Origin: Neocallimastix lanati (nom. inval.) | Taxonomy: Eukaryota; Neocallimastigomycota; Neocallimastigomycetes; Neocallimastigales; Neocallimastigaceae | Direction of reading: 5' to 3' | Length of the DNA: 64,000 nucleotides | Assembly (NCBI GenBank): GCA_016946835.1 | Contig: JACVTC010000081.1 | Location: forward strand, 740,001 to 804,000 | Shown here: positions 1 to 13,309 of the stretch, in pieces | Position numbering within the stretch: the stretch's first letter is position 1 | How the letters are laid out: each line of letters begins with the position of its first letter | The notes under the pieces: model-generated | The model's database searches: none | What the model saw: the letters and a program-made list of their open reading frames with translations, nothing else | Told to the model about the DNA's origin: nothing | Made by a program: the position numbers and the translations under genes

Positions 1-354
1 GTGTTATCATATTATTATAAAGTTATAATATTTAATATATATAATAATAAAGAATTGTTAGTCAATGTAATAATAAATTAAACAAAATAAATAATATATA
101 TATGACATAAACAAACATAAACAATGAAAAGAAAAATAAAAAATAAACAAAAAAAAAAAATTTATAAATTTAAATTGAGAGAAAGAAAAAATTTCGTAAA
201 TAATATAAAATGAATTTATTTAATTTAATTATTCCATTATAATTATAATTATTATTTTTTGTTATATTCATATTAAATTATTTATAAAATATTTTCTTCC
301 TAAAAAGAAGAGTTATTATTGTAAGAAATTACTTATAAAATTAATTATAAATAA
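1..354. other. AT-rich intergenic DNA
   Basis: No open frame or recognisable RNA. Almost entirely A/T; nothing functional is visible. Confidence 0.5.
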
Positions 355-800
355 TTTCTTAACTACAAATTAACATTAATTATTGCTAATTAACATTAAT
401 TTGAGAAAATAAAATTAAATATAATTAAATAAATATAAAATAATATAAATAAATAATTATACTTAACTTAAGTATAAGATAGAGTTTATTATAGAAAGTT
501 TATAATAAACAATAACACAAAAGGAATAAAAGACACAAATATTTATAAAATATGTTTTATTAAAAGGGTTTTGTTTATTAATTAATTATTTTATTTGAAT
601 TATTATTTATTATAAAAATTCTAAAATAATAACTCTTGATTTCTCGAAGAGAACTCAAGAGAATCAAATATATATAAATTAATAATTAAATATTATTGGT
701 TAAACTAAATACAATAATTTAATGTATTAAATTAATGTATTAAATAAGAAAGATAGATAAATTTTATAATAAAATAATAAATTTATCTAAGTTTCTTACA
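355..800 (+). repeat. Diverged LTR-like repeat (family J)
   Basis: This stretch resembles 14990-15850 in order and content: an ACTACAA...TTAAC block, a GAGAAAATAAAATTAAAT block, an AGAGTTTATTATA...AATAACACAAAA block, then a CTCTTGA...TCAAGAG palindrome (about 631-660). It ends TTTCTTACA, as the other copy ends ATTCTTACA. LTR nature is inferred from the TG/CA-type end seen in the better copies. Divergence is high, so this is probably an old solo LTR. Confidence 0.45.
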
Positions 801-2299
801 TCATGATACGAGATATTTAATAAGAATGTAAAGTGATATAATTATTATTTTAAATATTATTGTAAATAATTTTATTATTAATATTTTCTAAATAAGTTAA
901 AATTAATATTTAATAAGATATAATATTATAAAATTATTTTATTATTTTATTATTAATATAAGTTTATTATAAAAATATATATAATATAATTAATTATGTA
1001 AAAGTACAAATTTTAAATAATAATAATATAGAGAATAATAAGATAAAAATTAGGAAGTTTTAATTATAAAAAAAAATGTTGTGTTTTTATTTTTATTGAA
1101 ATGTATTAATTGAGAATGAATAATAGTGAATAATTATTTTAATAAATAAATATAATAAAGTGAATAATTTTAATAAATAAACATAATAAAATGAACATTA
1201 TATTCTAAAATAATAATTTGAGTGTATTATATAAATATATTATAATTATTATACTATTTCATAAATACGATATTTCTTGATTAATTCCCTCTTGCTTTTC
1301 CCATATTTTATGATACTTTTTAAATTAATTGTATCAATCATTTCTATCAACATATAAATAAGATTTAGGTAGAAATATAGGGTTAGGATTAATATATATA
1401 TATATTATTGGTTATAATAATTAAAATAATTTACACATAGAGTTATTCAAATAACTATTTTTAAAAAGTGATGGTAAATTTTTTTTATCATAATTAAAAA
1501 TAGATAAATTATATTATTAATGATTCTATTATTATAATAAATTAATTCATCATTATTATTAATAGGTTTTATTTTATATTTTAAATATTATTTTGTGAAT
1601 TATAAAGGTTTGTGAATCATAAATGCTGGTAATTATATTTTATTTAGGAAATTTATTTTTAAATATTAATAGTTATATACTATTTAATTATGGAATTGTA
1701 TTTTTAAGTAGAGTTATTAGGAAATTAATAATTGAAGAGATATGTTTAATATAGATATGATATTAAATAATTATTATAATAATTATATAAAATTATGAAA
1801 ATGTACTAATAAATATTTTTATTTATAAAAATAAAATATTAAAAGTAAATAAAAAAAAAATAAATAAAATATTATTATATAACATTATTTATTATAAAAT
1901 ATTTCTTATAATTTATTAGAATATATATTATTGTGTCATAATTTTTTAAAGAAACAACAAACTAAATAAATAACTGAACATGAGAAATATTTTAAATGTT
2001 CCGTACCAAAAATGGAAGAGAATCCGTGGTCTTTCTCTAGCATGATAATATTAAAATAATAAAAATTTGAAACAATGAATAATAATAATAATAATTACAA
2101 AATTATTGGATGATCTTTCTATTTTATCAGTATTTTATTAATACTTTATAACCCTTTGTCGTTACAAATATTAATGGATTTATAATTGAAATTCATTAAT
2201 AGATCAATTGAAATTTAATCTTGTTTTAATTTCGATTTTTAATTATAAAAATAAATATTAATACTAATGATAATATTAAATTTTTAGAAACAAAAGGGT
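801..2299. other. AT-rich intergenic DNA with an LTR junction near 2010
   Basis: No gene seen. Around 2001-2025 the sequence GTTCCGTACCA-AAAA-TGGAAGAG is, on the minus strand, an LTR end (..CTTCCA), a T4 run and an LTR start (TGGTACGGAAC). The same kind of junction occurs repeatedly at 33-37 kb, so two eroded, abutting LTRs probably lie here on the minus strand. Confidence 0.35.
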
Positions 2300-2615
2300 T
2301 TGGACTAGTATTTAGGGGTTAGGCTTATTAAAGTGGGAGGAATCGGGAGGGAGAGTTGTATTTCAACAAGTGGCGTATTATTAAAATGTTGCATCTCAAC
2401 AAGTGGCTTATTGATATAAACAAATGAATGAATGAATAAACTTGTTTTTATTATATTTATTAATTATAGATATTTTTAATATTTTGTAAAATAGTAATAA
2501 AATAATTTTTAATAATATTTAATTATAAAAATATATTAAATTATAAAGATATATTTTAATATTTTGTAAAAAATAATGGGAGAGTTGCATTTCGCCAAGT
2601 GGCTTATTGAAATAA
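2300..2615. repeat. Foldback-like repeat, TTGCATTTCGCCAAG family (left ends)
   Basis: Two ends of a dispersed family are visible. The first, about 2338-2410, has GGGAGAGTTGTATTTCAACA then TTGCATCTCAACAAGTGGC. The second, about 2577-2612, has GGGAGAGTTGCATTTCGCCA followed by AGTGGCTTATTGA. The upstream GGGGTTAGGCTTAT around 2315 is the reverse complement of the flank of the 49.7 kb copy. G/C-rich words repeated in such AT-rich DNA indicate a mobile or recombination-prone repeat, not chance. Confidence 0.55.
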
Positions 2616-3700
2616 ATAAATGAATAATAAATAAATAAAAATTCAAAATAATTTTTTTAAACTTGTTTTTATTATATTTTATAATTAATTATAGATATTT
2701 TTTAATATAAAATAATTAATAATATTTAATTATAAAAATAAATTTAATTATAAAGATATATTTTAATATTTTGTAAAAAAATAATATTATAACAATATTT
2801 TAATTATAAAAATATATTTTTAAAATAATAATATTTTATCATAAAAATATATTTTAATGTTCTTAAGCTAACCTAATCTAATAAAGATTAAAAATACTTT
2901 AATCATTATTGTATTTGTTCATTTATTCTCTTTTTAAAATAATTTTTACTATTAAAAAATTATTATTATATATGACAGAATTCATTTGGTCAATTTTCTG
3001 TAATTTCTTAATAATTTATTATTAAATCAATAATTTTTATATTTAAGTCATTTTTTTTAAGCATTTCAACCACAATTCAATGAAATCATTTCTAACACTT
3101 TCCTTTTTTTTTTTTTTTTTTTAATAGAATTTCCATATTTTTGTAATATTTAACTAAAGTTTTTGATTTCCTCAGTTAATTTATGGTATAAATGTTTATT
3201 AGAATTAAACAAGCTCTAAATTTATAAATAATAATTAACTAGAATATATATAGTTTAAATTATATTAATATCAATATCAATATTTTTTATTAATATCAAT
3301 ATTAATATATTATATTAATATCAATATCAATTTTATTAATAATAAATATTTAATATTATAATAAATTTTTATTATTTAATTAATTTAATAATAAAATATA
3401 AAATTTTATTTATTTTATTTAAATAAAATAAAATGGAAAGGTTTTAATATTAAAATATTTAATAATAAAATATAATAATAAAATAAAATGAAAATTAATT
3501 AAATAATTGAAAATAAATATAAATAAAATAAAATTCTTAACAGAAAACTTATTTATTCTTTTATTTATTATTTTTTTAGTCTTTATTTTATTTTTTTAAT
3601 GCTAAAATACAATAATTAAAAATATACGTTGAAAATTGTGGCATATTACATATATTATACACATTGTACAAATATTTATGTTGATTATACATTAATTATG
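2616..3700. other. AT-rich intergenic DNA
   Basis: Contains a long T run near 3104-3122 and short ATCAATATTAAT-type tandem words near 3265-3340. No gene or conserved motif seen. Confidence 0.5.
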
Positions 3701-3746
3701 CCGAAATGCATCACATTCCTCCCCATCAGGGATAGTGCATTTCGGA
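3701..3746. repeat. Inverted repeat with CCGAAATGCA / TGCATTTCGG arms
   Basis: Perfect 10-bp arms around a spacer of about 25 bp. The arms carry the core word of the foldback family seen at 2.3, 35.4, 49.7, 54.7 and 59.4 kb. It lies just outside the LTR starting at 3766. Confidence 0.6.
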
Positions 3747-3765
3747 TCCTATATAAAATAATAAT

Positions 3766-3961
3766 TGTTAAGAGTTATGAATTTATGATTTATAATTATG
3801 TCAATTTTATTGATATATTTTATGATAAAGAGCTACTCGCACTTAATTATTCTAAATTAAATGCTTATATATTAATGAATTGTGGCTTATGCATTAATTT
3901 TATTACAATATGTTTCAATACATTTGAAGCTTATTTTTCATACATTTCACATATTCTAACA
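3766..3961 (-). repeat. 3' LTR of the small element
   Basis: 196 bp with TGTTA/TAACA ends, preceded on the minus strand by a polypurine tract. A 127-codon open frame crosses it but also runs through flanking repeat DNA, so I do not regard it as a gene. Confidence 0.6.
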
Positions 3962-5742
3962 TTCCCCCTTAAACCTAGTTATTCAATAATGAATAAATTG
4001 GTTTACTGGTGAATATGTGTATATATAATTATCCTATCTTATAATATTAACTTGATATTATTAAACTATTATTTATTTCTATTCTAAATTAACCTTTAAT
4101 TTCACATGAATAAAATATTTTTTATATTATATTAATTATTTAATTTAATTTAAACATTGCTAAAATAATTTCTTAAATATATTTATAATCTAATAATTTC
4201 CCCCTAAAACTAAATATTTAATATTATTAAACCATTAAAATTAGATGTATCTAAAACATCTCTTATAATATATGGTTTATATACCATTTATATGATGGAA
4301 ATCTTTCTCTTGAAGGGTGATATTATACCATCTCAGTTTGTGTGAGGACCTCTTATATAATGGATTTTATATCACTTACAATTATAATCCGCTTTATAGA
4401 TTAGCGCTAACTTTTATATATTTTCGCTTTGTAGTTTTAGCAATAACTATTTAAATAAATTGTTAATTATATATTGGTGCACTTGTTAAATCATAATATT
4501 GGGGTATTAAAATTGATTGTATTTTTAATTAATTATATTATTCTAGTTATTTAAATTTATTAGTAAATAATATAAATTGTTTCATAATTGATTAATATTC
4601 AATATTTCAGTTAATGTTTTCTTGAAAGTTAATTTTTGTTAATTTTTACTATTAGGCTATTTTATTCATTTCCAAGATAATATTATTTTTAAATAATTAG
4701 TTCAAAGTGTCTTTTCTTTAATATTTTACAATTTTTATTTTATATTTTTATTTTATTTTGGCTACTTCCCTCTAAAATCAAAATTTCTAAAACAATTTTA
4801 TATATTTGGATTTTCTCATCATTATAATATTAATTATAGAAATTTAATAACATTAAAATATTTTTCAATCAATAAGTATAGTTTGAAGATGGATAAATAT
4901 CATCCATTTATAAATAACTCATGGTTATATTTATTATTTTATTATACCTTTCATCACGAAGGTTTGTATTATGATTATATTTAATTAATTATTATATAAA
5001 CCTATTTCACTATAGGTTTGATAATACTATTATTATTAGAATATACCCTAGGAATTACCATTCTGTTATATTTCCCTTAAATATTTGGGATATTATAATT
5101 TAAATTATTTTGTATGGGATCTCTGACATATAGTCTCCTCCACTATTGTAGTTTTTATTTATATATAAGCATTTGATATGTATAAATACGAGTTAAAATA
5201 ACTATACTTTAAATAATGTGTTTTGTTCTTTAAAAAGAATCATTAACTAATATACGATTGTTAAAATTTTCTTAATATATATTATTAAATTTTGTTTTAT
5301 ATATTCATGGAGCGAAATAGTCCATCACATAGTAGATTCCTTCATGTATAGATATATTATATTACTAATAGCTAAAAGTTTATTTGTTAAAATATTAAAT
5401 TATGATTTCAATTAAGAGTCTCTAGTATGAAAATATGTAATTTTCTTTTATATACGTTTAAACGTGCTTTTTCTTATTAAATAATAATTTTTATATTTTT
5501 AGAGTTTTATTTAACTTCCTTTTATCAACTGTTTTATATTTTACGTGTTTCTTCAATTTTTTAATCAGTTTTATTAGCTTTCCTAAAATTGACATAATGA
5601 GCAGCTTTTATCATAATTTAAAATTCAATTAAAATATATATATTTTTTTTTTATTTATTTATTTATTTTTGACATAATATTATTTCCGGCAAAAGATTCT
5701 TGTGTTAAGAATCTATTTAAGAGTCAGATGAGACTCTCAATC
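3962..5742. other. Internal region of the small LTR element, no gene seen
   Basis: About 1.8 kb without a usable open frame on either strand. It holds a CCCCCTAAAAC word near 4200, echoing the polypurine complement at 3964, and a cluster of short inverted words at 4260-4420. It may be a decayed pol region, but no protein motif was recognised. Confidence 0.4.
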
Positions 5743-5926
5743 TGTTAAGAGTCATGAATTTATGGTTTATAATTATGTCAATTTTATTAATATATTTTAT
5801 GATAAAGAGTTACTACACTTAATTATTTTAAATTAAATTATTAATACATTGTAGCTTATACATTAATTACATTACAATATGTTTCAATACATTTGAAGCT
5901 TATTTTTCATACATTTCACATACTCT

Positions 5927-5930
<4 letters not shown>
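5743..5930 (-). repeat. 5' LTR of the small element
   Basis: 188 bp, same ends as the copy at 3766-3961 with several substitutions and small gaps. A CAA/TAA microsatellite starts at its outer edge. Confidence 0.6.
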
Positions 5931-6624
<694 letters not shown>

Positions 6625-6938
6625 AGGTATCTAAATAATAACATTAATCTAAAGAATAAAAATGTTATATATAATAAAATCTATTAATATATTGATCAAA
6701 ATATTAAAATTAATAACATTTTAATAATAAACTGAATAATTTTCAGCAAAATAACTTAAATAGAAAATTTAAAAATGAACTTTATATAAAGTTTACACAA
6801 TATATTTGTTATTGAAATTTTATTTATTTACCTTTTTATTTACTTATTTATAAACATATATTTCTTTATTTTATTTCCGTTATTTTATATATTAAAAATA
6901 AAAAACTTTTTTCTTGATTTTTACAAATTTAATTTTTT

Positions 6939-6977
<39 letters not shown>

Positions 6978-7134
6978 TAATTTAAAATAATAATATTTAT
7001 TATCTTATTATCATATTATATTTTTGATTTATTATCGTACCACTTATATATATTTTATTATTAAAATTAAAATTACTTTTAATTAATAAAACTAAAATTC
7101 TTCTTTCAATAATAAAATATTTTTATTTTTATGC
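6625..7134. other. Region downstream of the GH43 gene
   Basis: AT-rich, with a run of 36 T at 6941-6976 (poly-A on the coding strand, about 160 bp past the GH43 stop). It probably includes the 3' UTR; no defined terminator is visible. Confidence 0.45.
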
Positions 7135-8817
7135 TTATTTACATTGAGAATACCATTCATTAACAACAACACATTTACCTTGTTGACAACATTTTGGTCC
7201 ATTGAAACCATTACCACCACATTGAGCCCACATACTAGCACATTGACCCTTATTACCATTATTATTTGAAGAGGAATTTGATGGTGGCTTATTGTTGTTA
7301 TTGTTGTTATTGTTATTACCAGGAATTTGATTATTTCCATTACCATTACCATTATTATTATTACCACTAGCTCCATTACTTAATTGCCATGATTCAATAG
7401 TAACGTCACCAGATGCAACGAAGAAAAGATTCTTATTTCCAGATACACCTTTAATTTTTCCAGTGACGTTTTTTAAGGATCCTCCTGCTGGAATATCAAT
7501 ATACCCAAGAACAGTACCATTTTGACTATCAGTACAAATCTTAATAGTAGCACCGGAAGAAGAAGAAGCCTTAATGGTAATTGAAGATGCATTTCCTAAG
7601 GAAACACTAGATACACCAGTCCAAGCACCACGATTATATTTAACTTGTGTAACTGGTCCTTGTCCCTTAACACTAATGCCACTTTGCCAGCAAAAACTAG
7701 CAGCGTAATTGAGAGAGAAACCATTTACATTTTGTAATTGAGCTGGTCCAGTAAGTGTACCTCTAGCATTACCAAATGAACCATTGGAAAATGGTAATTC
7801 ATCAACATGAGTAGTACGGTATCCTTTTTGACTACCTAATACTTGCTTGTTAAGCCATTCAGCATGGTAGAAAATGTAGAATTTATTCTTGAATTCAACA
7901 AGAGTATGATGATTATTACCAGTTGTTTGGAAGAAGCTACCAGGATTATTAAAACAGGTGCCCTTGAAAGTGAAAGGACCCATAGGACTATTACTAGTCA
8001 TATAAGCAATTCTAGCATTACCATATGGTCCATTATCCCAATTGGTACAGTAAGAATAGTAATAGGTGTTCCCAATCTTATTAATACCTGAATCTTCGAA
8101 AACCCATGGAGCGTCAATTGTTTTTGGAGTTCCAGCAAGACTAGTCATATCTGGTCCTAACTTTACAACACGAACTGTTTTTGGATTAGATTTCTGACCA
8201 TCTGGAACACCTCCTCCGAAGTAAAGATAACCAGTACCATCTGTATCAACTAAAACAGCTGGATCAAAAAGCCATTTAACAGTATTACAGTTTGGAGTTT
8301 GAGGAGTAACAAGAGCCTTTCCAATTGGATCTCTGAATGGACCAGCGGGATGATCAGCGACTAAAACACCAATACCAGAACCACTGTTAGCGAAATAAAG
8401 GAAGAATTTATCTTTTCCATTGATCTTCTTCCAGGCGGCATGTGGAGCCCATGAGTTTCTAGCCCATTTAGCAGCTCCATTTGGACCAGCAGCAGCAATT
8501 GGTCCATGATCCATCCAGTTAACTAAATCAGAAGAAGACATACAGTTAATGGTGTTAATTTGGTCATATTTATTTTCACCTACATTTCTGTTAGCGACAT
8601 CCCCATCATTTGAGGCATAAACATAAACTCTATCTTTGTAAACCATAACACCAGGGTCAGCACTGTATCTATGAGTAATAATAGGGTTTTTATTTTTTAA
8701 ATCCTTAATTGGTCTTCCAGCGGAAACACCTCTAAAGGAAGCTTCACCAGCACCAAAAACTGTACTGATAAAAGCAATAGTAACTAAAATAATCGAATTA
8801 AATAAGGTTGTTTTCAT
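7135..8817 (-). CDS. Secreted GH43 glycosidase with CBM6-like and CBM1 modules
   Basis: 560 codons. A hydrophobic signal peptide occupies residues 1-22. A GH43 five-bladed propeller spans about 40-350, with the three expected acidic residues: Asp54 (YSADPG, base), Asp185 (WLFDPA, pKa modulator) and Glu241 (VFEDSG, acid). Residues about 365-480 resemble a CBM6 beta-sandwich. An Asn-rich linker (481-524) leads to a CBM1 fungal cellulose-binding module (525-560; AQCGGNGFNGPKCC). GH43 enzymes remove arabinose or xylose from arabinoxylan or arabinan; the exact substrate cannot be read from sequence. The family and modules are seen, the secreted role in hemicellulose side-chain removal is inferred. 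There is no dockerin, so the enzyme is probably free and cellulose-anchored. The gene has no visible intron and is far richer in G+C than its surroundings. The chosen Met directly precedes the signal peptide. Confidence 0.93.
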   Translation of the reverse strand: MKTTLFNSIILVTIAFISTVFGAGEASFRGVSAGRPIKDLKNKNPIITHRYSADPGVMVYKDRVYVYASNDGDVANRNVGENKYDQINTINCMSSSDLVNWMDHGPIAAAGPNGAAKWARNSWAPHAAWKKINGKDKFFLYFANSGSGIGVLVADHPAGPFRDPIGKALVTPQTPNCNTVKWLFDPAVLVDTDGTGYLYFGGGVPDGQKSNPKTVRVVKLGPDMTSLAGTPKTIDAPWVFEDSGINKIGNTYYYSYCTNWDNGPYGNARIAYMTSNSPMGPFTFKGTCFNNPGSFFQTTGNNHHTLVEFKNKFYIFYHAEWLNKQVLGSQKGYRTTHVDELPFSNGSFGNARGTLTGPAQLQNVNGFSLNYAASFCWQSGISVKGQGPVTQVKYNRGAWTGVSSVSLGNASSITIKASSSSGATIKICTDSQNGTVLGYIDIPAGGSLKNVTGKIKGVSGNKNLFFVASGDVTIESWQLSNGASGNNNNGNGNGNNQIPGNNNNNNNNNKPPSNSSSNNNGNKGQCASMWAQCGGNGFNGPKCCQQGKCVVVNEWYSQCK

Positions 8818-9537
8818 TTTATATTAAAAATTTTATAATGATTTAAAAAATATATATATATCCTTTCCAGAAGAGATATTATAATTTAATTTTTTTTTAA
8901 TAAATTACTAAATATTTTTAAAAAATATAAAATTATTATTTTCAAATAATTATATTTAATTGTAAAAAGATTATATATATCTTTTTTATTAATATATATG
9001 TTTTTACAATTTTAATTGAAATAATTTTAATATAAAAGAAAAAATTTTTTTTTTCTTTTTCTTTTTAATTATATCTAAATTATTGAAAATTAAAGAGAAA
9101 AGTAAAGTCATATTATTTTCTATTTATATAAAACTTTTTTAAAATTTAAAAATATTTTATATCAATCTGTTAATATATATTTATAAATTTTTAAAAAAGG
9201 AAATATATTTATTATAATTAAAATTAAAACTCAGTAATATGATATTTTTTATTATAAATTAAAAATTTATTGGATAAAGGTGGGTATACAAAAATTTAAT
9301 GAAATATAAATAAAATTATTAAAAAATATTATATAAAAATGGGATAAAACTTTATCTACAATAAATTATATTTATGTAGAATAGTAGAATAGTATTATTT
9401 CATTTTATTTTTTTTTTTTTTTATTAAATATATTTGATTTGGGTATTAATTAATGAAATATATATAATTACAAAATTTAGACCGTAATTTAGATACATAA
9501 ATGAAAAAATGGTATAATATACTAAATCCTTTTTTTT

Positions 9538-9575
<38 letters not shown>

Positions 9576-10327
9576 CATTAAAAAAAATTTTTAATGATAA
9601 AATAAATATGAGAATTTAATCATTTTATTTAATTAAAATATAAATAAAAACTGTAATTAATAATATATAATAATAAGATTTAATCATATTATATATAAAT
9701 TAATATTTATATATAATTTTTTTTTCCTTTTATACTTTATTTTATATTAAATTTTTCAAGTAGGAAAAAAAAAAAAAAGATGATTTATGTAATTAAAAGT
9801 TTAATATTTATAAAAGATAATAAATTGTATTGTTTTTGGAAGTATCAAATAATTAACATATACTAATTATAATTAATTAATAGTAATCTTTATTACTAAA
9901 CCTTATATATATGTTAATTTAATATTAATCTTCAATATTATTTTTTTTATTAATTTAATCCAATTATAAATTAATTATTTCTCCGAAAATATAAATTGAT
10001 TTTTACTTTTTAAATACACTTGAGTAAATAATTTTACAACTTTTATTTTTTTTATTATACTAGTATTAGCTATTGGATAATTCTAAACACTCATAAAATA
10101 TCCAATTTTTTTTTAAATAATTTTCTTTCTTTTTTCTTCTTTCTTTTCTTTTTTTTCTATACAATTTTTTATTTTTTTTAACTAACATTTCTCTTTGGAT
10201 AAAAGCTGCTTTTATAAATTTTTTCAGTTTTTGTATATTTTATCGGAATATTAATTTGTAAACCATAATATTGTCTTTAATTTAAATTCATTTTTATATT
10301 ATTTAAATTATTTTTAACTTTAAAAGT
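8818..10327. other. Upstream region of the GH43 gene and AT-rich DNA
   Basis: Holds TA-dinucleotide runs (about 8850-8862), a T run and (TTA)n near 9528-9576, and A/T homopolymers. The GH43 promoter must lie in the first part, but no single TATA box stands out in such AT-rich DNA. Confidence 0.4.
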
Positions 10328-10351
10328 ATGTATAAATATAAAATTTTATTT

Positions 10352-10480
10352 ATTGTATTATATTATATTATATTATATTATATTATATTATATTTTATTT
10401 TATTTTATTTTATTTTATATTATTTTATTTTATATTATATTATATTATATTATATTATATTATATTATTTTATTTTATTT
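10352..10480. repeat. TATTA / TTTTA pentanucleotide repeat
   Basis: Runs of TATTA units switching to TTTTA and back. The open frame across it is an artefact of a repeat without stops. Confidence 0.85.
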
Positions 10481-11938
10481 ATTATTATTTTTTTTTTCAT
10501 ACAACTCATCCTTATTTATAATAAAATAGAATTATTAATAATTTATGTATTTTTGTTTTTTGATATTAAATTTAAATATTATAAATTTTTGTTAAAAATT
10601 TTATTACGAAATACTTTTTACCAAGGAAGAATTTTACTGTATTTTCATAATTTGAATATATCAGAATAAATAATAATTTTATTTTGTTAATTTTTTTAGT
10701 AAAAATTATTTATATGATATTATATATATAATGTTGGTATGTCAAATATAAAAATAAAATAAAAATAAAATAAATAAAATAGAATATAATATAATAAAAT
10801 AAAATAAAAAAAAAATAAAAATTATTATAGTAATGAAATTTTAATATTAAATTGTAATTTGAAATTATTTTATTATTAAACTAATATTATATAAATAATA
10901 ATTTTAAATCATAATTTTAATATAATTTTAAATATAATGTATATATTTTTTTTTTTTAATTAATATACAGTATAATGATAATAATAATTATAATAGTAAT
11001 ATTATTATTATTAATATCATCAATATTATATAGAGAAAATTAAAAGATAATATTATACTCTTAATTTTCATCTATAAAAAAAGATTGAAATAATAGAAAA
11101 TTTATAAAAGTTTACCAATAATTAGATTATTTTAATAAAATGAAAATAAAAATATAATTTATAAAAAAAATTTTATGTTTACATAAAATTTTTTTTCAAA
11201 TAATAATAAAATAATATATTAAAAATATAAATATATATATATATATAGATTTCATGAATTATATGTGTTATATATATATATATTTTATACTAAAAATTTT
11301 TTTAAAATGAAATTTTTTTTTTTGTAATTGTTGAATATAACATATATATTTTAAAAAATCGACATTTATAAATACTATATATATTGGTAAAAATTTTATG
11401 AGTTTTATATCTCTATTTGTTTTTTTTAAAAAAAAATATTAAATTATAGTCCAGAAAGATTTTATATATAAATATTATACTTAATTTTTATTAATTTTAA
11501 AATTTATATACTAAATAAAAATTTAAAATATAATTAAAAATATTTACTTATTAATTATTTCAAAAGTATCTCTAAATTTTTTATATTGCTAAGTATTAAT
11601 TATTAATAAAAAAATAATAATAGTAATAATAATCAATTGATTATATTTTTACCTAAATCTATATTAGCCTGTTAATATCAAATAGTAACATTAAGTTAAT
11701 TTATTATTATTATTATTTTATTTTATTTTATTTTTTAATTTTTAAAATAAACTTAAAAAAAATATTATTTTTAAATTAAACAATATTAATAACTTTAAAT
11801 TAAAAGTATTATTATTATATTATATATATATATTTTTTTTAAGTTAAAATTAAAATAACTTTTTTCTATCAATTATAGAAAAAAAAAAAAAAAAAGTATA
11901 TATATATATATTTTAATATTAATTATATTAAAAAATAT
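10481..11938. other. AT-rich intergenic DNA
   Basis: TA runs, A and T homopolymers and ATT words only. No gene, RNA or inverted repeat of note seen. Confidence 0.45.
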
Positions 11939-12000
11939 AATTTCTATGTCTTCGTAAAATAAATGATTAAAAGCATTTATTTTAAGAAGACATAGAAATT
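11939..12000. repeat. 62-nt near-perfect hairpin
   Basis: Two 27-nt arms, the left starting AATTTCTATGTCTTC and the right ending GAAGACATAGAAATT, pair with one mismatch around the 8-nt loop ATTAAAAG. Length and shape fit a tiny foldback transposon (MITE remnant), a small-RNA precursor or a structured UTR. No flanking gene is visible. Either strand could carry it. Confidence 0.8.
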
Positions 12001-12546
12001 ACATTTATTTTAAAGTAAATTGAAAAGATAAAATCAATAATTACTTTCACCTCCTATAATCATAAAGTAAATATAATTTATTTATTTTATATATATTATA
12101 ATCTATTTATTATAAAAAAAATTTTTTTTTAGCATAAAAATGTTATTCAAAAAAATTTTTATATTAAGAATATAAATATATTACATTACATTTATTATTA
12201 ATTTTTTTTTTCTTATTGATTTTTTTTTTGAAATATCAATTAAAATTAATAGAAAAATAGAAAAAATTAATAATAATAATAAAATAGTAAATAGTTACAG
12301 TTCAAGAGCAAGAGATCACCGAAAAAAAAGTTGTGTATAGGGAATATTTTTCATATTATCCTTTCTAATAGAGTACTAAACACCAGGATAAAAATCGGAA
12401 AGATTCCATTAATAATGAAAGATAAATAAATCATAAAAAAAAAGATTTTTTTTAATTCTCTAAATAGTAAATGTTTATTATATATCAACTTTAATTTTTT
12501 TCCATTTCTCCAAATAGTATAATGTTTATTATATATTAACTTTAAT

Positions 12547-12584
<38 letters not shown>

Positions 12585-13309
12585 TCCAAATAGTAAATAC
12601 TTATTAATATTATATAAACTTATATAATACTTTTATATTTTATATTATTTTTTTTTATTAAAAAAAAATATATATATATGTATATATATATAAACTAATT
12701 TAATAGATTAATAAAAATAAATAATAGATTATATATATTAATATATTTATACAAATTTAATCAAAGAAATTAAAAAAAATAATATTAATGATAAAGTAAT
12801 AATAAATAAAATAATAAAAAAATAAAATATTAGAATAATGCTCAATGTTAAGTTAATCATTTTATTTTGTTTTATTTTAAGTAGATTAATAAAAAAATAT
12901 TTATAACCTATCAAATAATTGTTTATATTCTTTGTATTTACTGAGAGTATATATCTATATTCTAAATTACCAATTAATGAATTGGCTGATATTGTAGATA
13001 TCAATATAAAGGCCACGCATATTAGGGATTTTCATATCTGTATATCTCAGTACTGTTCTGTAATGATTGAAAAACTGGATAGGAATTAGAGATTTAATTC
13101 AAAAATGAACTATTAATCGACTTTTTGATGATAAACACAAATATAGGATTTAAAATTGAATTAAAATATGAAAGTCAGTAAAGTTTTTTTCAGTGTTCCA
13201 ATCATCAATATTCCAGTTAATAAAAAGGTTAAAATATTGATTATTCGAGAAGGGATTAGCATACAATAGATTATTAGAATAATATCAGGTTCTGTTATAA
13301 TTTATACTA
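12001..13309. other. AT-rich DNA with a short island related to 50.9 kb
   Basis: At about 12385-12410 the sequence CACCAGGATAAAAATCGGAA resembles CACTAGGATAAAAATTAGAA at about 50961-50980, so both belong to one dispersed repeat. A T run of about 30 lies near 12550-12580. From about 13017 to 13310 base composition is more balanced, but no frame stays open; this may be the decayed remainder of the minus-strand gene starting at 13619. Confidence 0.4.

Noticed and set aside
3629-4012. 127-codon open frame
   Set aside because: It spans an LTR end, a foldback motif and flanking DNA; the LTR part recurs without an open frame at 5743-5930.
10328-10669. 113-codon frame rich in Tyr, Ile and Leu
   Set aside because: Mostly pentanucleotide repeat and AT-rich DNA; no conserved feature.
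12747-13016. 89-codon minus-strand frame
   Set aside because: Composition like the surrounding AT-rich DNA, no motif; kept only as intergenic.
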